Shown in pieces: positions 51,801-60,917 of a DNA stretch of 64,000 bases (its first letter is position 1; every line of letters begins with the position of its first letter). A program made the position numbers and the translations under genes. Source of the DNA: Bigelowiella natans CCMP2755 (Eukaryota > Cercozoa > Chlorarachniophyceae); assembly GCA_000320545.1 (NCBI GenBank), contig ADNK01001587.1:54925-118924 (forward strand). Direction: 5' to 3'. The notes beneath the pieces were generated by a model. The model made no database searches and was not told the origin of the DNA. It was given only the letters and a program-made list of their open reading frames with translations.

Positions 51801-54800
51801 AGTCAAAAGTTGATATCAAGGACTCATGCGCTTTGGGTAAGCAAGGTGCATTTGTGATAGAAGCAGGTGAAGACGGAGTAGATGGACTAATCTCCGTGCT
51901 ACCAGATGGTAAGATCAAAATTCTTGGTATGCCCCCCTTAAGTTCAAGCGGTGAGTTAGCTTTGGATACATGGTCAAGAATTCACATCAGTGTTGATTGC
52001 GCAATTGGTGGTGGAATCATATCCTTCTCATCCGACAAGGTGGAATTTACCTCGAGGAGACTCAATCCAATGCAGACCTATAATGCGGGGCTTCGCAGGC
52101 AGTTTACTCTTTTTGATAAAAACGCCAGGGTCGTGCAGTTACATTCTGCAAACAAAACAGGTAACAAGGACGATGGTAAAACAGGTAGTGCAGAAAACAA
52201 TTTCAGGTGTTTTGCTGTAAGAGCTGTGCAAGTTACACTGCCTGGTCCCGCTAAAAAAATGTACACAGACAAGGACAAAAAAGTAGTTGTTTTTGACCCT
52301 TTCCAACCTTTTATAAGAACAGTCGCCCCATCTTCAGAAATTGCTGCTACACTGGTGAAGATGAAATTTCCGGAACATTGGGTTATGAAGGCTTTAGAAA
52401 GGAATAATTTTCAATTTAAAGATGCTTCCGACTACCTTCTATCGCACTCTAAAGAACTGAAAATTGAAGACAGGCAGGAAGATATGGCAATAGCATCTGA
52501 TACTTTATCAAAAATGGGAATACCCATTTCCGTTTGCGAAAAAGCCATGCGAGATTCGGCCCTTATTTGTGATGCCGACAAGTCCGTAGGTGTAATAACA
52601 CAACACGCGATCGGAAAGATCTTCTCACAACTCGACAGTAATAATATTGTAGAGGACGACAAAACCACGCCTGCTGTTCTATCGGAGGCCGAGATTGAGG
52701 AAAAGAAAGCGAAACGAGCTAATGTTGTAAAAAAGCAATTGGCTAGCATATTGAAAGAGACCAAGTCCCTCCAAGCGACAACGCTGGATGCTAGACTATA
52801 CTCATCAGCAGTAGCATCTCCAAAACCAGGGCGTGTACTCGACTTTCTCTCCCTCCCTCTGTCAGATGTTGATTTAGATGGAACAGCTGAGCTTTTGACA
52901 AAATTTGAATCCAGTCGCCTTGCTTTGGTCAAGACTCGGCAGAGTACCGACAAAGCTCTTGCTGTTGCATACTCGAGACTCTGCGTTCTGCTGTTGCTTA
53001 AAAACTTAAAAGGCGAGGAATTGGAGAAGCTCGAGTTGTTAACGGACGCTTCAAGCTTCTTTTTGGCTCGTTTGCTACGCGTTGTAGAATTCACACATCT
53101 TCCCGGTGCTCTCAACCAGCTCCAGCAACTCTTGACAGCTAAAATTGTTGATGAATCGGCCAGGATTCATGACTTTGTAAAAGAGTACAAGGCTAAAAAT
53201 CATGATCAAGAGAAGGAGAGAAAAAAAAATCAGAAAAAGAGATACGCGTACGAATATATCTCACGTGAAATATTTAGTTTACACGCACCCGTCGTTGATC
53301 AACTTATTCAGGAATTAGCTAATCAGCTTATTGTCATTCTACGACTACCTACCTATGATGCCAGTAAAGATGAGAAAGCTGAGGAAAATATTCTAGAAGG
53401 AAGAAAGCGCAATATTGGTGTATGTCTTTGGATCTTGCAGCTTTTCTTAGATCTTTTTGATCAAGCTGTAAAGCTGCGGAAGCATTCTCACGTCCTCATA
53501 CTGCGCCCGTTCGTCTTCAGCTCGCAAGTTGTAAATTTACTTCTCGAAACTGTCGTATTGTGCAAGGGAGATTCCCGACTCTCCTTCCTTCGTCTTCTTG
53601 GAAATCTGGTCAACTCTAATACTGCAGAGGAGCTGAAACATTTACCTCCTGTAAAATTCAAAATGGATAATGCTGAGATATTAATGGAACTCATGGATCA
53701 AATCCATGAGGCAGAAGAGGAAAAGGACAGTGGTACACCATCAGAATTTTCACGTTCCCTTCTAGCGCTGAATCAAGCTCTTATTCGAATGAATGAAGAT
53801 ATTGAGAAACGGGAAGAACCTGACGAGGCCAAACGTAAAGCTAAGATCAAAAAAGAACGCAAAGAAAGCATCAAGAAAAAAATTGAAAATAAGTTTGTCG
53901 TTGTCTCGGGCTCACGATCGAGCAATAAGAAAGGATCTTGTGAATACTTTGACAGCAAAGCGAAGGCTGAGAAGGAGGTGAAGGCATTGGTAGCACCACT
54001 ATACGGTGTTGTGTTTAATGAGGGGAAAATCGTGTACAAGTCAGAAGGAATTCCTCTCTCCTTAGAACCACATATCACTAAGAAATATGAGGGTTGGAAG
54101 GAAATGGTAATAACGGAGAGGTATACAAAGAAATATATTGAAGCTAAGTTTAGCACAGAGCATAAGTCTCCGAACCTAGTCATTGAGAACAATGGAAATA
54201 CAGTGAAATCACTACAATATGGCAGCGGGTATAGCATACCTGTCGGAAACTGTGAGATTCTAACAGGGACGGCATGTTGGGAGGTTTCGAACATTAATAA
54301 GAAAGATAACAATACAATGTATATGATGGTTGGTGTCATCCCTTCAAGTAAGTTGAGTGTACTAAAAAGCAGCGGAGAAATCGGATCATCTATGGCCCAA
54401 GGATGGGCTCTTTTTACAGCTAATAGTTGCAATGGCTACCGAAACAACGCTACATTCCCCATTAAGATGAAATTAAATCAGCTTGGGCAATCAGATTACA
54501 CAATTGGAATTGAAATGGATTGTACTAAAAGGAGGCTGTCGTTTTATAAGGGTGGCTTAGGTGGTCAGCTCATGTATGAGTTTAAGGATGTCAAACCTCC
54601 GGTGATACCGGCAGTTACGCTTTACTATGGAGATGTGATGATATCTCCGATTGAGGTTGACTCATCTGACTTTAAACCAGAGACTAAGTACCCCGAGTGG
54701 TTCTTGAACGTATTGAAGGCTGACGACTGTGTCCGAGCACTATCTGATCCTCTCAAGAAAAAACAAATGCCGGAAACCTTCGTAAAAAAAGTGTTTAGCC

Positions 54801-57800
54801 GTTTTGCGAAAGCCTCTGGTACTCGTATGAGTTCGGGAAACGGTGGTGGGAAGAGTGGTAGTACAATTTTGCTCTCCTTGAACAAAAAAGCAACACAAAG
54901 TTCAACAAAATTAATCAAAATCGACGGCAGCGGTGGTGTTACTACTTACTCTGATGAAGAGGACAGCAAAAGCAGCTCCAGAGATTCTTCCGTAGTAGCT
55001 CTTTCAGCCGATTTAGCGCTCGACGGGCACATAGATCAGAAATGTGATTTCACAATAGCTTGCACAAAAAAGGAGAACAATCCTTGGTGGGAACTTGACC
55101 TTGGCAAAAGCTACGTCATTTCTCGTGTTTTCGCTTGGATGCCGCCAATACCAAAGGTATTTGTTATTCATTGATTGATGGCGGAAGTGATTTAAATTAA
55201 TGGCTAAGTTATCGATCTGATTGATGATGTTTTTGGTCCCTCTTCTCTCCACACCACCATAAATTTTTACATGTAGTAGTATGATATGTGACCGTTGTAA
55301 CCTATCGTCGTTGTTAATTATTCAGAATAATGAGGAAAGGAAAGGTGACTCCGATCAGGGAAATGAAAATAGGTTGAATGAGGAGAAAGCAGCCATTACG
55401 TTCCCTCTCCACATTTTGTGTTCGGAGAAACCGTTTCCTCAAAGTGGAAATCTTACCGCGGTGGTGCAAAATGCCTCCATTGCCAAGAAATTCGAGAGGT
55501 TTAGCAAGGATGACGCAATCGTTGAATATCAAAACGATGTTGATCCTTCAGAATTCTATCTTATTGACTTTCACAGTCCCGTTGGAATAGTTGCTGGTAC
55601 TCAGATATGTAATATGTAGCTTTAGCGTTAATAATGCGAATCATGATGATTGATGCTTTATATTGTTGTAGTTGTTTTTTTCCCACATAGAGTATCATTG
55701 TAATTAAACCCTATCACCCCCGCTGCTCACACCCTTCCATAATCATACTAATCATCATCATCAAACATCATTGTTTTTGAAACCCTTTTCTACTTGTCTT
55801 TCAGGCAAGAGTTTTGCAGTTGATATGTCGTATTTCTCGAAGAAATATAACCCCGGTGATTACCTAGTGATGCATAAGACAGAAGAGAAACCCTCCAAAG
55901 CACAGTTGTCGCATAAAGTGGTGACGCAAGACGACATAAATGACGGGTTATGGTTTGAGGGTAAAAACGTTCCGTCAAGTACAGATAGCGAGTACCAATT
56001 TAGCTACATGACAAAAAAAAATAAGAAGATCAGCTCGTCTCCTAGTTTCTCTGTGGCAAGATTGCGAGTTAGCGGTGAAACATCAAAAGATATTGGTCCT
56101 GTCGGAATGAAGGGAGCAGGAGGCACCCATTTTGATGATAGATCTATTCGTCCTGTTACTAAACTTCGGGTATTCTCCAACGAAACAGCGATTTATGGTA
56201 TTCAGTTGTGGTATGGCGGTGTACCTTGCAGTTTCCGTGGGATGCAACAAGGCAAAGAGAGCATTGTCGAATTAGCCATTGGAGAGTATATCAACTATGC
56301 CAAACTAGAAGGTAACTTCTCCACAGTGCAAGCGATTGAAATAAAGACAAATCGTGGATTACACAAACGTTTTGGTGTATCGAGCTTAGTAAACAACACC
56401 GATTATAAGGAAACAGATGCAGATATGCCTAATGACTGGATGCTATGTTCTGCCAAAGGAACTCATCATCAATCGTATTTTTATAACCTTCAATTCACCT
56501 TTCGTGCAAGAGACTCGATGCTTCCTGCTGATGTTCCTATTGCTACCAAATTTACGAAGTATGGTCTACATCGTGAGGACATTGACCGGAGAGATGCAAC
56601 CGTTGTTAAAATTGCACTACAAACTCCTGTGTATAAGGACAATAGAGACAGTGTTGTCAGTGCAATTAAAGGTGACTGGCCGCACGCTAAAAGTCATCTT
56701 ACAAGACCTCAATTCGTTGCAATTCCTGAGAAACGACCTAAGGACGATCGCTTCTCTTTCTCGGGGTATCTCAACCCAATCTACGTGTATCTGCTCTTTG
56801 CAAAGGGTGTTTCGCTACCTAAATGGGCTGTGGAACAGGGATTTCAACCTTCCAAAACTGAAATCGATATCACCACACAGATGATCGTGAAAATGAAGGA
56901 GAGTAAGAAGAGTGGTGCTGATGGTAAGAAGAACAACGACGAAGGAAAAGAACAAAAACAAGATCAAGAGGAAGAGAGAGTCGAATCCTCCATCAAAGAA
57001 TATTCTCTTTTCTTTGCGGGTCCATTTCCATCAGGATACACTATTAATCTCGAAGGCCCACAAGTTCCTTCTGAGGGTGACGACAAGGAATCAAGCGACG
57101 ACGAAAAAAAAAACGCTGAAGAGAAGGAACAAAAAGAGAAAAAGAAGGGAAAACTTCGAAAGTGGAAAGATGCGTATTTTGTAATGCTTGCACCAGCAAA
57201 TGTCGCTGACGATATTCCCACATCATTGTCCCTAAAAGGCCCAAATAGAAATGGCGGCTCAAATAGACTTGGAGATAAAAATAATAATGTCGGAAAGGGA
57301 GGTATTGTCGAGATTTCGAGCAAAGGTTTGAAAGGACGAGCGTCAGGTTCAAACGGTAGAAAGAACTTCTTGTGTCCACCATAGTTTTCTTCTGCGTCTT
57401 TCACAATTTGCTCCTTGTAGTAGATATGTATATTATTAGTTCTGAGTAATACCTAATAATTAGTAGTGGTAGTAGTCAATTCAATTCATTAGACAGCAAT
57501 CATAGTTTCGTTTATGTTCATATAATTATATTGTGCAGGTTTGACGTTTGAGATCAGCGTTTTATTTCCTGATGGACTTAGCAATGACAACGGCAAGATG
57601 ATGAAAAGAGCAACCCTATTCACCTCAAATGATGGTAACTGGTCGGTACAGCTTGATTCAAACGGAAGAGTCCTTTACACTTATCCAGTTGTTGGAGTTT
57701 CTGCTAACACTAGCACCGGCACCACCACCACCAACAACAACAACAACACCTTGGAACTTGGTTCCTTCGCTTTCGATGCTGGTAAATGGGTCCATATCGC

Positions 57801-57983
57801 CATATCTTTTATTAAGAATCGCGCCAAATTATATCGAAATGGTCGATTAATTGGTGAGACGAAACTTTCAGATCCACGACCAAATGATTGGGATTGTGAC
57901 TCGTTCATTATTGGTGGAATTGAAATGAAGCCTGATGATGATGAGGAGGAAAAGGAAAAGGAGGAGGAGGAAAAGAAAAAGGG

Positions 57984-58018
<35 letters not shown>

Positions 58019-60917
58019 TTCCGAATTGTTTTGCATCTGAGTTGAGAATTTGGAACGTGGAACGAAAGGTGGAAGAGATTAAATCCTTCCAAAACATACG
58101 TTTATCAAATATTGATCCAAAAATGGCTGCTGACATGAAGAAAAACAAGCTTCTGCAAGTGTATTGTCCACTGACAAAGCTTGCAGTCACAGATTCATCT
58201 ATAGCTCAGGTAGTAGTGGAGTAGTAGACAAAAGGCATTTATAATATTATTGATGATGATGGTGATCATGAAGATAATGGCAGCATTTTTCAAATTGGAA
58301 GATAGGGTGTCTACGATTAGACTTGTTCTATAAATTACTAATATTTAATGATTTTAATTAGATCCAGACCACATCAAAAATATTAGTTATCGGAGAAGAA
58401 GATGAGAAAGCAAATTGTGAAGAGGAGGGTAAGACAAAAGCAAATATCGGCATCTTTGGGTCTAGTTCAAGTTTTACCGTTAGTAAGAAAGCAAGAGAAG
58501 GCACATTAGTTGTTTCTAATAACCAAACCGATAAGTCAATCCGATATGTACGTATCCAAGCAGAGGGAGAGGGGAAGCAGTTACGAATTCCACAGGTTCA
58601 AGTTTATGGCTACTGGAAGGCTGCTGCAAGAGATGACTTTCAGACTCAGACTAAATCACCGCCCATTATTGTTCCAATGCCATCTTTTAAGATTCTACAT
58701 CGTATATTTACACGCGGTGCGATTTCATCAATTGTTGCTCTAATCAATCGGTGGTCTAACGAAGAGGTCCGATCCCCCGTGAATTGCGGTTCCGAGGAGA
58801 TAAAGCTTAATGTTGACTCCCTCAAGTCCTCACAGCATATTCAAAAATTGGGTTTCAAGAAGTCGCATTTTACCTTTGCTGTAGCTATGTTACAGGAATT
58901 CAATTTGTCAGTGATTAATTTACTTAATTATGTGGACTTAAGCCTTCCTCGATCATACTCGCAGCTTACAGACAATGTACGTGACGTAAGAAGTTACATA
59001 TTTTGGCACCACAAGAAGGAAATGTGGAATAAGGTTCTTGAAAGCTCTAAAAAAGGCAAGGCGAATGTTAGTGTTCAGCTTGACTTTATCGGCGCAAAGG
59101 CTGTGTTTGCGAAAAGAAAGACAGATCATAAGGTCCTGCTGCTTGTGTTGCTGCCCCTCCTATTTGTTTTTAATGACGACATTTTAATATTAGTATATGG
59201 TAGATTGCTCTCTCCCTCTTACGAAACACAATTGAAGAACTTATATGTAATTCTCTGCTGTAGGCGAGAAGAACGCTTTTCGGCCAATGTTTCCAGCAGC
59301 TCAAGAATAAAAATCCAGACATGTTTAAGGTTTTATTCAGTGCATCACCACCCCAATTTGTATACCATCTTCCTTGTTCGTCGTGTCTTCCTCCTAACCC
59401 TCTATTTTTGCTCCTTCTTCCCCCCCTTCTTTCTAGGTTGGGACGAACGTACGAGCATTTCGTGCAAACTATGTTGGAATGGGGTCTATCGATGCTGGTG
59501 GTCCTTATCGTGATGCTCTTGAGAACATGTGCAAAGAGTTGCAAAGTCCCGCGCTTCCTCTATTTATGAAGGTGAAATTTCATCAATATTATAAACACAC
59601 AGCATCATTTTTTGTCACCCACTCCTTCCTCAAGTGTAACTTTGATCTATAGCATTTAGCAAGAGAAAGCTACTACTACTACTATACCACTACTACTAGC
59701 ACCTAATAACTACATTTAACATCATCATCATCATCATCATCATCATCATGATCTTCATCATATTAGTGTCCAAATGGACGACTTGAACTCGGTGAGAACC
59801 GAAACACGTATGTCCCAAGACCATCATCAACGTCATCGTTCCACTTACAACTCTACAAATTCGTCGGTAAGCTCTTTGGTTTGGCTATGCGTAGCAAGGT
59901 AGTAGTTATAAATAAGACGATTATTTTTGTTTTTGTTCTTCAACCGACATGCTGGTGTTAACATATCATTATTCATCAGAGTCTTCTGTCGTTGGATCTT
60001 CCTTCGATTGTGTGGAAACCGTTGGTATCCGATATAGTCACTGATTCCGATGTTCAAGCAATTGATCGTGTTTCTTGGAAGGTATATCTATCTTCGCCGT
60101 TGTCATCATCAATGTCGTCGTTTTTTATTGTATTTATTTTTACTCACATAAATATTATTATTAGACGAGTGAGGCAATTCGCGAGCATGAGGAAAAAGTC
60201 GAGAATAAGAAAATGGACGTATCCATTTTCGATTCCACAATGCGACAATTCAATTTTACTGTGCCTGGTTCTGATGGAAAGATGAAGGAATTGATTCCTA
60301 ATGGTGGTAATGTTAGCCTCCAGTGGTCAAACCGCAGACTATATACGGAGAAACTTCGTGAATTCAGATTGCATGAGTTTGATGAACATGTAAAGGCAAT
60401 GCGTTCCGGGCTTTCTGAAGTTGTCCCTATCACGTATCTTTCTGTCTTTACTTGGCGAGAGCTTGAATCTCAAATAGCAGGTTATGGAATGACAGACAAG
60501 CAGATTGATCTCCTCGAGAAAATGACGGATTACGAGGGGGGCAAGAAAGATGAGCCTCACATAAAATTCTTCTGGAAAATGATGCGAGAAAGGTTCAATA
60601 ACGAACAGCGAGTCAAATTCCTTGTTTTTGTTTGGGGACGGTCTCGCCTTCCAGTAACTGCTGCGGATTTCGAAAAGAAATTTACCATCCAATCACATCA
60701 TGGTTCTGCAGCAAATCCCGATGCATTCTTCCCTATTGCTCACACGTGTTTCTTCTCCATTGAGCTTCCAAAGTACACCTCTCTAGATATTATGACGAAG
60801 AAAGTGTTATGGGCCATGAATAACTGTACGTCAATCGATGCTGATGGAGGACCAATGGGTGGTCGACCTGTTGGTAACACCGAAAGCGATGATGAATTGG
60901 AGACACTCTTTGATTAA
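33651..60917 (+). CDS. Giant HECT-type E3 ubiquitin ligase, multi-domain
   Basis: It forms a thioester with ubiquitin and passes it to substrates (family knowledge). The 5' part (33651-40350) is split into about 20 small exons, among them 33651-33779, 33866-33901, 33956-34042, 34333-34418, 34550-34601, 34798-34842 and 34972-35052. Two very long exons follow (about 40566-47708 and 48551-55155), with a short one between (about 47917-48413). The 3' part again has many introns, ending 60165-60917. Estimated length is about 7,000-7,500 residues. Domains in order: LamG/ConA-like (40.6 kb), acidic coiled-coil region, second LamG (44.8), ubiquitin-like segment (45.6), tudor-like segment (46.8), RCC1 repeats (47.4-48.9), third LamG (50.7), two or three UBA (51.3-52.6), SPRY (54.2), discoidin-like (54.9), jacalin-like (56.1), fourth LamG (57.6), second discoidin-like (58.4) and HECT (59.3-60.9). 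RCC1 plus SPRY plus HECT recalls HERC1; the lectin-like domains do not. ATG 33651 follows an acceptor, so upstream exons are possible. One join near 35060-35280 is unresolved. Confidence 0.88.
36279..36356. repeat. (TA)n-(GT)n tract in a HECT-gene intron
   Basis: (TA)n at about 36276-36320 followed directly by (GT)n to about 36355. Confidence 0.95.
38086..38156. repeat. (TA)n tract in a HECT-gene intron
   Basis: Three TA blocks separated by single TTTATA interruptions. Confidence 0.95.
38911..39029. repeat. (GT)n-(GA)n composite tract
   Basis: (GT)n at about 38911-38968 runs directly into (GA)n to 39028, in the intron before the exon starting GTGGTGCCTC at about 39069. Confidence 0.95.
39802..39833. 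repeat. (TA)n in a HECT-gene intron
   Basis: A TA run about 25 bases after the donor of the preceding exon. Confidence 0.95.
40566..40960 (+). other. LamG/ConA-like domain 1 of the HECT ligase
   Basis: FTVDFWMKSN, ..SLISNGSS.., CKVNVWTRVTFIYDG, EIFLDL and TLKIGAKN follow the order of a concanavalin-A-like sandwich (W..V...D......L). It opens the first giant exon. Confidence 0.65.
44770..45270 (+). other. LamG/ConA-like domain 2 of the HECT ligase
   Basis: DYSVVLDLKVDKL, IPLFAAKTG, NEWQRIVIVVK, KISTYVNGKK and HRFLYGVKIITRSLS show the usual strand order: sheet, W..I.I.V, YVNGK, then a closing strand after the G.K loop. Confidence 0.65.
47330..48900 (+). other. RCC1-type beta-propeller repeats of the HECT ligase
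   Basis: Repeats of the form GxLYAYGRNQYGCLGIG, GKTYGWGDNYYGQLG, GVYSHGQNPAGQLGIG, GELYSWGSG, GEVWMFGQTNN and NKLYSWGTEG, separated by VACG.AH-type strands. Two introns (47709-47916 and 48414-48550) fall in this region, and the phases agree across both. Confidence 0.85.
50690..51250 (+). other. LamG/ConA-like domain 3 of the HECT ligase
   Basis: The clearest of the four: STFECWLLLP, LGTLAGNKYMSWFI, GLWVHVAVVIDMKLKTVTLY, IDGQ, AFIGND and FSGKLRDVRMWAVARS, then ICWYKLNE. The W.H.A....DG..Y.DG and IG....F.G....R.W motifs are typical. Confidence 0.85.
51330..52640 (+). other. UBA-type domains and acidic linker of the HECT ligase
   Basis: HPHLQPLLDMGYDEMLAMWA..EAIGFLAD is a UBA-like fold (MGY.. 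and ALEET). After a polyAsp/Glu and Lys-rich linker (51520-51800) come SSEIAATLVKMKFPEHWVMK..DASDYLLSH and SDTLSKMGIPISVCEKAM, two further UBA-like helices. UBA domains bind ubiquitin (family knowledge). Confidence 0.7.
54130..54665 (+). other. SPRY domain of the HECT ligase
   Basis: TGTACWEVSNI..YMMVGVIPSS, then GWALFTANSCNGYRN, IGIEMDCTKRRLSFYKGG and IPAVTLYYGD follow the SPRY order (YWEV..., VGV, G......G, ..G...D.....F..N/K, ..P.V.....). Confidence 0.8.
54870..55606 (+). other. Discoidin (F5/8C)-like domain 1 of the HECT ligase
   Basis: KKATQSST..ALDGH....C......ENNPWWELDLGKSYVISRVFAW is the usual start of a discoidin-type galactose-binding fold (ATQSS, A.DG, WW..DLG....I..V). An intron at 55156-55325 splits it; it continues FPLHILCSEKPFPQ. 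Confidence 0.75.
56090..56400 (+). other. Jacalin-like lectin domain of the HECT ligase
   Basis: KGAGGTHFDD, then IYGIQLWYGG, MQQGKESIVELAIGEYIN and VQAIEIKTNRGLHKRFG match the jacalin pattern: GG..F.D, I.GI...YG, ..E..L..GEYI.., I..L...TN.G....FG. Confidence 0.75.
57541..58110 (+). other. LamG/ConA-like domain 4 with a 29-base A tract
   Basis: LTFEISVLFPDG, AGKWVHIAISFIKNRAKLYR, NGRLIG, SFIIGGIEMK and ..FASELRIWNVERKVEEI are typical. Between the IGG strand and the F.SELRIW strand lies an Asp/Glu/Lys insert ending in 29 consecutive A residues (57988-58016), read in frame as polylysine. Confidence 0.8.
58363..58620 (+). other. Discoidin-like domain 2 of the HECT ligase
   Basis: After the TTAG acceptor at 58362: IFGSSSSFTVSKKAREGTLV.., KSIRYVRIQAEGEGKQLRIP and VQVYG are the C-terminal strands of an F5/8C-like fold (R.VRIQ......L...EV.VYG). 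Confidence 0.6.
59264..60917 (+). other. Catalytic HECT domain
   Basis: Exons about 59264-59330, 59438-59572, 59768-59899, 59981-60080 and 60165-60917. Landmarks: TLFGQCFQQL, NYVGMGSIDAGGPYRDALEN (start of the N-lobe), LYKFVGKLFGLAMRSK, FLVFVWGRSRLP and AHTCFFSIELPKY. The Cys codon at 60747-60749 is the expected ubiquitin-thioester residue. The domain ends with an acidic ..ESDDELETLFD tail and TAA. Confidence 0.93.
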
